64,000 bases of DNA from Mesopusillimonas faecipullorum (GCF_020539505.1 NZ_JACDXW010000003.1:1-64000); one strand, 5' to 3'. Shown: positions 16,777 through 25,541, counted from the stretch's first letter. Made by a program: numbers and translations. The notes: generated by a model from the letters alone, not told the origin.

Positions 16777-17537
16777 CGGTGCGTGGCTCCCCCATCAACA
16801 CTCAGGTTCTGCCCCGTAATGAAACCGGCACTTTCCGAGGCTAGGAACAGCGCGGCGCCCGTTAAGTCGTCGGGCCCTTGCGCTCGCGAAATACACTGCA
16901 TGCCGATGATGGCCTTTTTTTGTTCGGGCGAGACAGTCTTGCGCTCAATCTCGGTGAATGTAGCGCCAGGCAAGATGCTGTTGACGGTAATGCCGTCGCT
17001 CCCCAGCTCGCGCGCCATGGCGCCCGCCATCGCAGCGATGGCCCCCTTGGAAGCAATGTAATGCAAATAGTTGGGGCGACCCATGGCAACGGCTGCCGAG
17101 CCGATATTGATGATTCTGCCCCACTGTTTGCGACGCATCGCCGGCAGCACAGCCCGGGAACATAAAAAAGGCCCTGTCACGTTAACGCGCAACACCGCTT
17201 CCCATTCAGCCAAGGGTATCTCGTCAAAAGGCCGCATTTCCAGCGTAGAAAAAATGGCGGCGTTATTGATCAGCACGTCGATGCGGCCAAAAGCGCTATC
17301 CACTTGCTCAACCATGGCTGCAACGGACGCCGCGTCGGCGACATCCGTGGCAATGGCTAGTGCCTGCCCTCCTGCCTGGATAATCTCCGCTGCGACATCT
17401 GTGGCGCTGTCCACGTTGCGTTCGGCTATGACGACAGTAGCCCCCTCATTGCCAAATGCAAGCGCAAACGATCGGCCTATGCCTTGGCCTGCGCCGGTAA
17501 TGATTGCGACACGGTCGCGAAGCGCGTTTCCCTTCAT
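16773..17537 (-). CDS. Short-chain dehydrogenase/reductase (SDR)
   Basis: This is a 254-residue classical SDR acting on an alcohol or ketone with NAD(P). It has the cofactor motif TGAGQGIG at residues 15-22, the N-N-A motif near 92, a Ser near 144 and the catalytic Y-I-A-S-K (Tyr-x3-Lys) near 157-161, plus the C-terminal G-Q-N-L-S-V-D-G-G. Acid-type residues after the second strand (E-R-N) leave NAD versus NADP open. It overlaps the aldehyde dehydrogenase gene by 4 bases and follows the Rieske oxygenase by 30 bases, so it should act on the same catabolic route. Substrate unknown. Confidence 0.9.
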   Translation of the reverse strand: MKGNALRDRVAIITGAGQGIGRSFALAFGNEGATVVIAERNVDSATDVAAEIIQAGGQALAIATDVADAASVAAMVEQVDSAFGRIDVLINNAAIFSTLEMRPFDEIPLAEWEAVLRVNVTGPFLCSRAVLPAMRRKQWGRIINIGSAAVAMGRPNYLHYIASKGAIAAMAGAMARELGSDGITVNSILPGATFTEIERKTVSPEQKKAIIGMQCISRAQGPDDLTGAALFLASESAGFITGQNLSVDGGATHR

Positions 17538-17567
17538 TCCTGTCTCTCCTCTCGTTAGAAGTAAGGT

Positions 17568-18671
17568 TTACTGATCTTGTTCAAGCATGCGGTCCAGCAC
17601 ACGCTTGTAGCGCGTCGGGCCCGCATCAATGGATAACAGCACGGGCGCTAGCGCTTTGCGTGCTTGATCCATGCGGCGTTGCTGAGCTTCTATCACCGGC
17701 CCATCTTGCTGCGCAAAAGCAAAATTACGCAACTCGTAGATTTTGCGACGTATCTGTTCGTTGTGTTCGTCGCCTGTGGTCATGACATTCCATCTGACCG
17801 CGCTGAATCGATAGTGTGTCGTGCGCTCGGTTTCTGGTGTCAGCAAATGAATCGCTAAATAACCCGTACCGCTGGCTTTAGGCTGGCCGGTTTTACAGGT
17901 TCCGGTTTCCAGAAACAAGTTGCTGGGCGCGTACCAAGAAATCGTGGTGAAAGAGTCGCCGCGCTCATAGCCCTCGGGAGCAAGCATGGTGAACATGCTG
18001 GGTTGCGCGACGTCTTTGGCATATCGACTCACCGTCACCACCTCGCCCTGCGTTTCCACCTGCACGTCAGACTGGACGATACCTGGGCTACCCAGAATAC
18101 CGTCATGTACATACACCACATGAGAAAGATCGAGCAGGTTGTTCACGATAAGCTCGTAATGGGCCTTGATGTTCAGATAGCCTGGGTCGGTGATATGCAA
18201 AGGATCCCCTTCGTCCAAACAGCTGTAATCGGGAATCAGTTGGGGGTCTGCCGGCTTGTTCCCCATCCATATCCAAATCAAAGAATGTTTTTCAACAACC
18301 TGAAACCCCGGCAGATGTGCTGCTGCCGGGATAGAACAGGGGGGATGCGGGTTATTGACGCACTTGCCATCGGGCCCGAACTCCAAACCGTGATAGGGAC
18401 ATTGAATCCTATCGCCCGCCACCAGCTTACCCATAGACAACGGTGCAAACCGATGAGAGCAACGATCCAGAATCGCAGCCGGGGCGCCGTCTTCTTTGCG
18501 GTAGAACACCACGGGCTCGTTAAGTATCGTCTGGGCTACGAGTTGGCCAACCGGTAGTTCACTAGCCCAAAGCCCGGCGTACCAGGCATTCCGCACAAAA
18601 CGCTCGTTTCCCGCTACCGAATCAGTGGCTGGGGTAGCCAAGGCAGGTGCCGCACTCAGCGATGGATTCAT
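17568..18671 (-). CDS. Rieske non-heme iron oxygenase, alpha subunit (VanA-like)
   Basis: This is a 367-residue ring-hydroxylating or O-demethylating oxygenase of the vanillate demethylase / phenoxybenzoate group. The Rieske [2Fe-2S] ligands are C-S-H at about residues 65-67 and C-P-Y-H about 84-87. The catalytic mononuclear iron site lies in the N-N-L-L-D-L-S-H-V-V-Y-V-H segment (about 159-171), with two His, and an Asp further on. Such enzymes need a reductase to deliver electrons from NADH, but none is encoded next to it. In the operon it precedes the SDR and follows a solute-binding protein, which suggests that an imported aromatic acid is attacked here. The exact substrate is unknown. 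Confidence 0.9.
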   Translation of the reverse strand: MNPSLSAAPALATPATDSVAGNERFVRNAWYAGLWASELPVGQLVAQTILNEPVVFYRKEDGAPAAILDRCSHRFAPLSMGKLVAGDRIQCPYHGLEFGPDGKCVNNPHPPCSIPAAAHLPGFQVVEKHSLIWIWMGNKPADPQLIPDYSCLDEGDPLHITDPGYLNIKAHYELIVNNLLDLSHVVYVHDGILGSPGIVQSDVQVETQGEVVTVSRYAKDVAQPSMFTMLAPEGYERGDSFTTISWYAPSNLFLETGTCKTGQPKASGTGYLAIHLLTPETERTTHYRFSAVRWNVMTTGDEHNEQIRRKIYELRNFAFAQQDGPVIEAQQRRMDQARKALAPVLLSIDAGPTRYKRVLDRMLEQDQ

Positions 18672-18727
18672 GTCTTAAGTCTCCTTCCTTTCTTTAGTCT
18701 GTACGTGCTCGGTGGGTGCACACGCCA

Positions 18728-19912
18728 TTACATGGCGCACTCTGACGCATAAATATCGGTGTGGCCTTTGGCAATCACGTCGACGTTCTTGTAAGTCAGC
18801 CCCCCTTTTCCGTCATCTACTGTTTGCAACAGATACCAGTTTTGAATAGGGAAGTGATTCGGGCCGAACTTAAAGTCGCCACGCACACTGTCAAAATCTG
18901 CTTTTCGCAACGCGTCGCGGAAATCATCTGCTTTACCGACGATGTCACCATCAACAGCCTTCAAGGCAGACGCAATCAATTTTGCCGTGTCATACGACTG
19001 CGCCGCCTGCGCCGTAGGAATGCGCTGATAAGTCTTGGTGAAGGAGTCGACAAACTGCTTATTAGGCTCGTTGTCTAAGTCATTGCTCCAAAGGCTACTC
19101 ATGTAAAAACCTTTACCCGCCTGGCCCACCGCGGCCAACATACGCTCATCCATAGAGTAAATAGGCGTAATCATTTTTATTTTTTCGCTAAGGCCGGAGT
19201 TGGCAAATTGCTTGACCAGATTGATACCCGTGCCACCAGGGTGGAACTGGAACAGCGCATCAGGATTCAGTGTACGTATGCGAGCCAACTCGACCGAAAA
19301 ATCGGATTGATCCAGCTTGGTATAAATTTCGCCGAGAATTTCGCCCTTGAAGGTTCTTTTGAATCCCGCAGCGGCGTCTCTGCCAGCCTGATAGCTGGGC
19401 ACCATGATTACCGCTTTCTTGATACCCATGTCGTTGGCTGCCATACCCACGGTATCTGACATGGAGTCATTCTGAAAACCCGCGCCGAAAAAATTGGGAT
19501 GACAGCCCTTACCCGCAAAGTTTGACGGCCCTGGGTTGTTGCTGACATACGTTCCGCCTGCACTGATGACGGAAGGCGCAACAGCCAACAGCACATTAGA
19601 GAAATTGATGCCGGTAAAAAGTTTGACGCCATCCTGCAGCATCTTGTCGGCTATCTGTTTACCGCTGGCGGGCTTAAGCGCATCGTCCTCTACCTGCACA
19701 CTGACCGGAATACCGCCCAGTTTGCCGCCCTCCTCTTTCACGGCAAGCAAAAAACCATCTCGCTCATCCTCGCCGATATATCCTGCGGGTGTAGAGAGCG
19801 TCGTGATAAATCCTATTTTGACCGGCTGCTGCGCTTGCGCATAGCCCGCCAGCGACAAGGTGAGCGCAAGAACGCCATATCGCAGGCGTGCGGCTACCAG
19901 AGCATGCTTCAT
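18728..19912 (-). CDS. Periplasmic solute-binding protein, branched-chain amino acid/aromatic type
   Basis: This 394-residue exported protein has a signal peptide of about 27 residues (A-Q-A-Q cleavage region) and the two-lobed type I periplasmic binding fold of the LivJ/Leu-Ile-Val family. Relatives bind branched-chain amino acids, amides or aromatic acids for ABC importers. The mature protein opens P-V-K-I-G-F-I-T-T-L-S. It is the first gene of the leftward catabolic operon, with ribosome site AAAGGAGA before the ATG. No permease or ATPase genes of an ABC importer lie nearby, so either it uses a transporter encoded elsewhere or it acts as a sensor. The ligand is probably the cluster's substrate (inference). 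Confidence 0.9.
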   Translation of the reverse strand: MKHALVAARLRYGVLALTLSLAGYAQAQQPVKIGFITTLSTPAGYIGEDERDGFLLAVKEEGGKLGGIPVSVQVEDDALKPASGKQIADKMLQDGVKLFTGINFSNVLLAVAPSVISAGGTYVSNNPGPSNFAGKGCHPNFFGAGFQNDSMSDTVGMAANDMGIKKAVIMVPSYQAGRDAAAGFKRTFKGEILGEIYTKLDQSDFSVELARIRTLNPDALFQFHPGGTGINLVKQFANSGLSEKIKMITPIYSMDERMLAAVGQAGKGFYMSSLWSNDLDNEPNKQFVDSFTKTYQRIPTAQAAQSYDTAKLIASALKAVDGDIVGKADDFRDALRKADFDSVRGDFKFGPNHFPIQNWYLLQTVDDGKGGLTYKNVDVIAKGHTDIYASECAM

Positions 19913-20164
19913 GAGAGTCTCCTTTGATTTAATTGTGCGTCACAGCAATTTTTGTTGCGGCGACGGCAGCGCTTTGCGCGCCGCTTATGATCTTTCTTTC
20001 ACTTCATGTGACCATTGAGTTCGAGCACACGCATGTATTAAACGACGCGTCTATGCGCAGAACAAGGACGAAAATCATTGTGCTGAAGAAAGAAAAAAGT
20101 CTGGCTAGGGCCATTGCTTAAGACTTTGCCCCCGCTGGCTACAGGGGTATAGATAACCCGGCGG
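19913..20164. other. Intergenic region, probable promoter of catabolic cluster 1
   Basis: This stretch of 252 bases lies between the binding-protein gene and the DUF1513 gene. It must hold the leftward promoter of cluster 1. I see no convincing -35/-10 pair or inverted operator. No terminator with a T tract is evident for the iron operon either. Confidence 0.4.
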
Positions 20165-21247
20165 TCAAATACGCCGCATGTGATTGTCCCAGGAGACCTC
20201 AAACTGCAGGTTCTGGTGATTCGGTATGCGGGTTGCGGTGTAGACCGGCCCTTCGGATGGATTCTCTTCTAGGTGCCGCTCTGCAGGGTGGTACCAGGCC
20301 AGCACCCCGTGCCCGGAACTCAGCAGAAAGCCTGCCTTGCCATATTGGGCCACACCACATACATCAGGCATGTCCACCGCATCCCATAGCTGTCCGGTGG
20401 CGGCATCCCAGAACAGCACGTGCCCCCCTAGCGGGCTGGAAGTCGCCACCACATTGCCTTGCGCATTGGCAGTCACGGAGCCTACATAATTACGCATGGC
20501 GCGCAGCTGCGACGACGGACAGGAGAGTGGTTCCAGGCTTTGCCCACGAGCGTGACGCAGCACCAGAGGAGGTCGCCGGCCATCGGGATTGGCATATTGG
20601 CACCCTGCCCACACACGACCGGCCTCATCCAAAGCCAGATGACGAATGGACAACTGCCGCCACTCCTCGCTCAGGGTATGCAATGCTTGTAGTTTGCCGC
20701 TACGCCTATCCAGATAGGCCAGCGATGCCTGCATGGTAGAGGCGTTCAAGATGCTTTTGCCGTAGTCAGGATGCGTTTCCATGCCGCCATTGGCTACGCA
20801 CAGGGTCTCACCGTCTGGCATCATCAGCACTTCGTGTGGCCCTATGCCCCCCGTTTCGAACTCGCCCACACGCTTATAGCCTTGGCCTGGGCGCGCGTCG
20901 TACACCCCCACTACGCCACGGGCGTGCTCATAATCATTCTCGGTGGCATACAAATAGTCGCCATCCGGTGCGAAGACGCCGTGCCCATAGAAATGGTGTC
21001 CCTGGGGTAGCGGCAAATGCTCGACTTCCAGGCGGCCCGAATCTGAGTCAAGCAGCTGAAAAGCCTTTGCGAAAAAACCAGGCTGGCGCCCGAATATCAC
21101 CGCCCGGCCTTGGGCCGCATCAACCGCGAAACTGTGCCCCCGTTTGGGAAGGGGCACCGATGCACGCACTTCGCCCTGTGCGTCGCACCAGACACATTCA
21201 TCTCGCCCCGCTCGGCGACGTGAGGTAAGGAAGGTTTCAGTCGCCAT
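20165..21247 (-). CDS. DUF1513 beta-propeller protein of the imelysin locus
   Basis: This 360-residue protein belongs to DUF1513, a family of predicted beta-propellers found with imelysin and di-heme oxidoreductase genes; function unknown. Family marks are a G-H-S-F-A-V-D start of the first blade, H-F-Y-G-H-G-V-F-A-P-D-G and Y-A-T-E-N-D-Y near residue 100, and S-I-R-H-L-A-L further on. Relatives normally carry a Tat or Sec signal peptide, but here the frame opens directly into the first blade at the ATG 21247, which overlaps the imelysin stop by 11 bases. A GTG at 21274 adds only nine residues and no signal. It is last in the operon. It may be truncated at the N-terminus or cytosolic. Confidence 0.85.
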   Translation of the reverse strand: MATETFLTSRRRAGRDECVWCDAQGEVRASVPLPKRGHSFAVDAAQGRAVIFGRQPGFFAKAFQLLDSDSGRLEVEHLPLPQGHHFYGHGVFAPDGDYLYATENDYEHARGVVGVYDARPGQGYKRVGEFETGGIGPHEVLMMPDGETLCVANGGMETHPDYGKSILNASTMQASLAYLDRRSGKLQALHTLSEEWRQLSIRHLALDEAGRVWAGCQYANPDGRRPPLVLRHARGQSLEPLSCPSSQLRAMRNYVGSVTANAQGNVVATSSPLGGHVLFWDAATGQLWDAVDMPDVCGVAQYGKAGFLLSSGHGVLAWYHPAERHLEENPSEGPVYTATRIPNHQNLQFEVSWDNHMRRI

Positions 21248-22307
21248 CAAGTGCGTTGAACCCCATGCCCACACCCAAAGCTGCCGCCAAGTCTTCGTCC
21301 ACCATTCGGCGGGCGTTGTCGAGTTTCAATACCACCAGCGTCAGTTCGCGATATAGATCCGCATCTTCCGCCATACGCAGAACCTGTCCTTGGTGGCTTT
21401 GAAGAATCTCTGCGCTTTGACGCAGCTCTTGGTTCAGGCCGCGTGCCAACCAGTCAGGTTCAGGTTCAAACTTTGCTGCCTCGTGAAAGCCCGCCAGCCC
21501 CTGTGCCGCCTCGGCTATGGCGAACAGTGCCATGCCGCTACGCCAGAATGGCAAGCCTTTGGGCCTAGCTTTGTCTTGTTGCGCGCCTAGGGCCGTACGC
21601 AGCTTGACATCGGCCTCGAAACGCAGGCCCGTGGACAAAGCCTTGATCGCCTCGGCCAATACCTCGTGTTCGTTGCGATACACCTCATTGCGCTCGTCGG
21701 GAAACGCAAAATCCTTGGCATAGGCGCCTGTCGGCTGCCAAGCCTGCCAAAGCGCATCGGCCACTTGGGCTAGATTGGCGGCAACGGCCTGCGCATAGGC
21801 GCACGGTGCCTCATGCCCGGCGTTGGCGCCCTCCGCCAACAAAGCAGGCTCGCCAAACAATACGTATTCCAGCGCCGGCAAACCCTGTACTGCCACGCTA
21901 TGCGTACGCAAGTCTTGCAGATCTTGCGTGCCTTGCAGCAAGGGCCGGATTTGCCGCAACATGACACCACGCGGGTCGGGCCAGAACAGCACGCGTTCGA
22001 AGCGGTTATCTTGCACCAAAGGGCCAAAGCGCAGAAAAGCAATACGTGACCAGGCCGCTACAAGCGCACGAAAATCCGTTTCCAGACGCTGCGCTTGCCA
22101 GCTTGAGGGGTCTTGGCACATTTGCTTGAGCGCCTGGCTCATGGCGTCAGCGCTACGCTTGAATTCGTGTACTGCCGGCGCAATATAGAAGCGATGAAGG
22201 CGCTCGCCCACACCCGCTTGCTGAGCGGCGTGACCAGGACGCACCCACGCTGCAGCAACAGCCAGGCCCAACGCTCCTCCCAAAAAGCCTCTACGTCCGG
22301 ATTTCAT
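21237..22307 (-). CDS. Imelysin-family periplasmic protein (second copy, Tat-type signal)
   Basis: This is a 356-residue protein of the imelysin/IrpA peptidase-like family, whose members take part in iron handling and are all-helical periplasmic or membrane-attached proteins. The N-terminus has a twin-arginine signal (G-R-R-G-F-L-G-G, residues 4-11, then a hydrophobic stretch to about 27). The family GxHxxE motif is changed to G-L-P-A-L-E near residue 143, so the expected His is missing while the Glu remains. It follows the di-heme oxidoreductase gene by 11 bases and overlaps the DUF1513 gene. It may bind iron differently from the first imelysin, or be structural. Confidence 0.88.
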   Translation of the reverse strand: MKSGRRGFLGGALGLAVAAAWVRPGHAAQQAGVGERLHRFYIAPAVHEFKRSADAMSQALKQMCQDPSSWQAQRLETDFRALVAAWSRIAFLRFGPLVQDNRFERVLFWPDPRGVMLRQIRPLLQGTQDLQDLRTHSVAVQGLPALEYVLFGEPALLAEGANAGHEAPCAYAQAVAANLAQVADALWQAWQPTGAYAKDFAFPDERNEVYRNEHEVLAEAIKALSTGLRFEADVKLRTALGAQQDKARPKGLPFWRSGMALFAIAEAAQGLAGFHEAAKFEPEPDWLARGLNQELRQSAEILQSHQGQVLRMAEDADLYRELTLVVLKLDNARRMVDEDLAAALGVGMGFNALDGD

Positions 22308-22318
22308 AACAACATTTC

Positions 22319-23833
22319 CTATAAAGATTCCAGAAAGCGGATCAGATCAGCCCGCTCTTCAGGCGTCATGGCAACGACACGGTCACGCGCTGCCTGTGCT
22401 TCTCCGCCATGCCACAGCACAGCTTCAAGTAAGGTGCGTGCACGCCCGTCGTGCAACCAGGTTGCCGCCGGATTAACCGTTTTGGTCAGGCCTATGCCCC
22501 ATAGCGGCGCCGTACGCCACTCGTTGCCCTTGGCTTGCCCTTCTACTTGCTCATCTGCCAGCCCCGGCCCCATATCGTGCAACAACAGGTCGGTGTAGGG
22601 CCAGATCAGCTGAAAGCGGTGTTCTTCTCTTTCGGCATCGCGACGCGTGACGTACTTGGGCACATGGCAAGCGATGCACTGAGACTCATAGAACAGTTTT
22701 TTACCTGCCAACACCTGGGCATCGTCTACGTCGCGCCGCTTGGGTAGCGCCAGGTTTTGCGAATAAATCGTGACGAAGTCCATGAGTCGCTCAGGCACTT
22801 CGTGTTCGCCCAGATGAGGCTGAGCCCCATGGGGCAGCTTAAGACAGTCCGGTTGGTTTTCCGTGCAGTCGCCATAATGGCTGGGGAAAAGCGGTGTGGA
22901 CAAGCCCATGTCGCCAGAAAATGCAGCCGAAGACTGATGAAGCACATCGGGTCGACTCGCTTTCCAGTCGAAACGCCCTAATACGGTTTCACCCGTCGCC
23001 AGCGACTTCACCCAATGAGGTCGGCCTTTCACGCCGTCTGGCTTGTCTCGTTCGGCATGGGCGAGGATATCGTCTTCGTGAATAGCCTCTAGCAGACCTA
23101 GGCCTACCATGGGCGGCGCCAAGCGTGCCGACATGACGGTATCGGGATGCATGGGCCCATAACCAAGATTTTCTACCTGATAGTCGGGCTTGAGCAATAC
23201 GACCGTTTCGCCGCCATTCAGTTCTACCGGCACTTCGGTGTAGGTAATACGTACTTGACCCTCTGCAGGCAAGCCAGGCACAGCAAAAGGTTGAAGTTGC
23301 GAACCATAGACCGGATCAGGCAACCACTCGGCGACTTCGCTGCCATCACCTATATCTTTACGAGCTGCCTGCACCTGGGCAGGTCGCGACAGCCGCATCA
23401 GCAAGGCCACACTATCGGTTTGTTCGGCGGTATCCAAGCCCGGCAAACTGCCCCGGCCATCTTTGACATGACAGGCCTGACAGGAGCGCGCGTTGAACAA
23501 CGGCCCCAAACCATCGGAGGCCTGTGTGGAAGACGGTGACGACACCCAGTCTTTACGAAACAAACCATTGCCGACCAGAAACTCTTGTCGCCCTTCGAAG
23601 CTGAGATTAGCCGCCGGCTGCGAAAAAATATCGGCATTGATCAGTTTATCGACCGTCCCCGCGCCCCCCTGCATAGTCTCGAAAGACTCGGCTTTGGAAA
23701 AGTCTGTCGTTGCCTGGGTAATGGCTTGCACGCGCTGTCTGTCGGCCTCGCTGAGGTCGCCGCGCGGCGTCGCGCCGGACGCCGTCGCGGCCAGGGCGAG
23801 CATCACGCCCGCCACCAGCCGGATTTCCTGCAT
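22319..23833 (-). CDS. Di-heme oxidoreductase (DHOR family, putative thiol oxidoreductase)
   Basis: This is a 504-residue exported c-type cytochrome. It has a signal peptide to about residue 20 (A-S-G-A), a first heme site C-Q-A-C-H near residues 119-123, and a second C-I-A-C-H near 389-393. It belongs to the DHOR family, often annotated as thiol oxidoreductase from weak evidence and distantly like MauG/cytochrome c peroxidases. Genes of this family sit between two imelysin genes in many proteobacteria, exactly as here, which points to a periplasmic electron-transfer step in iron acquisition, for example iron reduction or release (inference). It follows the first imelysin by 21 bases. Confidence 0.9.
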   Translation of the reverse strand: MQEIRLVAGVMLALAATASGATPRGDLSEADRQRVQAITQATTDFSKAESFETMQGGAGTVDKLINADIFSQPAANLSFEGRQEFLVGNGLFRKDWVSSPSSTQASDGLGPLFNARSCQACHVKDGRGSLPGLDTAEQTDSVALLMRLSRPAQVQAARKDIGDGSEVAEWLPDPVYGSQLQPFAVPGLPAEGQVRITYTEVPVELNGGETVVLLKPDYQVENLGYGPMHPDTVMSARLAPPMVGLGLLEAIHEDDILAHAERDKPDGVKGRPHWVKSLATGETVLGRFDWKASRPDVLHQSSAAFSGDMGLSTPLFPSHYGDCTENQPDCLKLPHGAQPHLGEHEVPERLMDFVTIYSQNLALPKRRDVDDAQVLAGKKLFYESQCIACHVPKYVTRRDAEREEHRFQLIWPYTDLLLHDMGPGLADEQVEGQAKGNEWRTAPLWGIGLTKTVNPAATWLHDGRARTLLEAVLWHGGEAQAARDRVVAMTPEERADLIRFLESL

Positions 23834-23854
23834 ATTCAGATCCTGCCTATACGC

Positions 23855-25147
23855 TTACTGAAAAACCGCGTCGGGCTGATCCAGGCTGTCCGAGCCTTCC
23901 AGCTCTACCTGGCCCAGATCGAGCACAGCAATGACACGCTCCAGACTGCGGGTCTGATCGACCAAAGCGTCGATAGCCGCTTGCACAACGGCGTTACCTT
24001 CGGCATTGCCCTGGGCGATCATCTGGTCATAGGTTTCCAGGGCTTCAGCCCGTTCTTTCATTTTAGCCATGGCTGCATAGGTGGCTTGAAGCTTGGCCTT
24101 TACCTCTTCGTCCAGCTTGGCATCTTTAGCTTTGACCAGCTCGGACAAAGCCTCACCCTTCATGACTTCACCGTTGGTACGCTCGTACTGCCCCAGGTAG
24201 ACATTCATAATGCCAACCTGGTTGTAGTAATGCGAGTTATGCGTGTTGTCGGAGAAGCAATCGTGTTCTTCTTCAGGATCGTGCAGCATCAAGCCCAGCT
24301 TCATGCGCTCGCCCGCCAGTTCGCCATACGACAAGCTACCCATACCGGTAAGCAATGCGATCAAGCCTTGGCGTGGGTCTTGCACCACCACGGCACGCGC
24401 GGCACCTTGGTCTTTCCAGTTGTCGACCATTTCTTCCAGGTCGGCGATCAGCAAACTGGTGGCGGATTTAAGAAATTGCGCGCGGCGATCGCAGTTGCCA
24501 CCCGTACATTGCTTAGGGTCGAAGTCCGTGTGCGGCCGGTCGCCGGCATGACGCTCTTGAGGCGTACCGGTACGCCCCTCAGGGGCTGGGCCCGTGCCAT
24601 TCAGATCTTGTCCCCAAAGCAGGAACTCGATGGCGTGGTAGCCAGTCGCGACATTGGCCTCATTGCCGTCAGCTTCGTGCAGCACTTCACGCAACAGGCG
24701 CGCATCGATATCGCTGGCATCTATGCGCTTACCGCCCAGCAACAGCTCTTTGTTGGCAATAACGTTGACAACGTAATATGCATTGGCATCCGACTCGGTG
24801 CCGTAGGATTCGTCTACGTAGTCGATCATCCCTTCGTCCAGCGGCCAGGCATTCACGCGGCCTTCCCAGTCGTCTACCACCGGATTTCCGAAACGCAGCA
24901 CTTCGGTTTGCTGATAGGGAACACGGGCAGCCAGCCAGGCTTCGCGAGCGGCTTTAAGCGTTTCAGCTGAAGGTTGAGCCAATAAAGCGTCGATTTTTTC
25001 TTGAAGCACTTTGGCACCCGCCAATGCGTCTTCGTACTCGGCCAAAGCCATGTCGGCGTAATGATTCACTACCTTTTGAGGTTCGGCAGCCATGGCCGTA
25101 CCTCCCGCTGTCCATGCCAGAACCGCGGCCAATACCAGCTTGCGCAT
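23855..25147 (-). CDS. Imelysin-family iron-regulated periplasmic protein (IrpA-like)
   Basis: This 430-residue protein is of the imelysin/IrpA family. It has a signal peptide of about 20 residues (A-M-A-A), two repeated helical halves, and the family motif G-Y-H-A-I-E near residues 169-174 (GxHxxE). It has a conserved W-P-L-D-E-G segment and a D-N-T-H-N-S segment in the second half. Relatives are induced by iron starvation. Here the gene is the first of a four-gene leftward operon (imelysin, di-heme protein, imelysin, DUF1513). A 13/19 match to the Fur box lies 48 bases upstream of its ATG (25195-25213), so Fur repression is likely. A protease role is not supported. Confidence 0.92.
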   Translation of the reverse strand: MRKLVLAAVLAWTAGGTAMAAEPQKVVNHYADMALAEYEDALAGAKVLQEKIDALLAQPSAETLKAAREAWLAARVPYQQTEVLRFGNPVVDDWEGRVNAWPLDEGMIDYVDESYGTESDANAYYVVNVIANKELLLGGKRIDASDIDARLLREVLHEADGNEANVATGYHAIEFLLWGQDLNGTGPAPEGRTGTPQERHAGDRPHTDFDPKQCTGGNCDRRAQFLKSATSLLIADLEEMVDNWKDQGAARAVVVQDPRQGLIALLTGMGSLSYGELAGERMKLGLMLHDPEEEHDCFSDNTHNSHYYNQVGIMNVYLGQYERTNGEVMKGEALSELVKAKDAKLDEEVKAKLQATYAAMAKMKERAEALETYDQMIAQGNAEGNAVVQAAIDALVDQTRSLERVIAVLDLGQVELEGSDSLDQPDAVFQ

Positions 25148-25194
25148 AAATACTCCCTGCCTTACGTATGAAGTCTATGGTTTAAGCCAGCATT

Positions 25195-25213
25195 GTAAAT
25201 GATTTGCATTAAT
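25195..25213 (-). promoter_or_regulatory. Fur box upstream of the imelysin operon
   Basis: On the minus strand ATTAATGCAAATCATTTAC matches 13 of 19 positions of the Fur consensus GATAATGATAATCATTATC and has a clear inverted AATG/CATT core. It lies 48 bases before the start of the first imelysin gene, where Fur binding would block transcription when iron is plentiful. Confidence 0.7.
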
Positions 25214-25541
25214 ACACTAGGGTTATTACCCAGGCGGCTAACAGCGCAGCGGCTAATAGCCAGGGGAGCACACGTGGTACGTAACTTAATAACAAGCCCA
25301 CGCAAACTGCGGCAAGGCTGATTTCCATGGCCCAAAGGGTGAGCCCCATACTGGTGCCCTGCAAGCGTACCGTCGTCACCGCCGCCGTAATCAGTAACGC
25401 CCAGCCCACTGCACGCAACGCCCATACCCGCCAGGCTTGCAAGCGTGCCTTGCCCCAGATTTGTTCATGATGCCTTTCCATGGCCAAGCTCAGTGAGGCC
25501 ATGCCGGCCACCCCCAGCAACATCGCACCCGCCGCGATCAT
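25209..25541 (-). CDS. DUF3325 small membrane protein
   Basis: This 110-residue protein has three to four hydrophobic segments (about residues 1-20, 40-60, 66-85 and 88-108) and a charged M-E-R-H-H-E-Q loop after the first. It fits DUF3325, a family of small inner-membrane proteins typically encoded with PepSY-associated and DUF3649 proteins next to siderophore receptors. Function is unknown. Its start overlaps the PepSY gene stop by 4 bases (25538-25541), so it is translationally coupled and probably part of the same membrane complex. It ends just inside the Fur box of the next operon. Confidence 0.8.
   Translation of the reverse strand: MIAAGAMLLGVAGMASLSLAMERHHEQIWGKARLQAWRVWALRAVGWALLITAAVTTVRLQGTSMGLTLWAMEISLAAVCVGLLLSYVPRVLPWLLAAALLAAWVITLVY

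Noticed and set aside
23585..24970. A 461-codon plus-strand frame across the imelysin and di-heme genes
   Set aside because: It runs opposite to two clear exported proteins with signal peptides and motifs, and has no recognisable domain.
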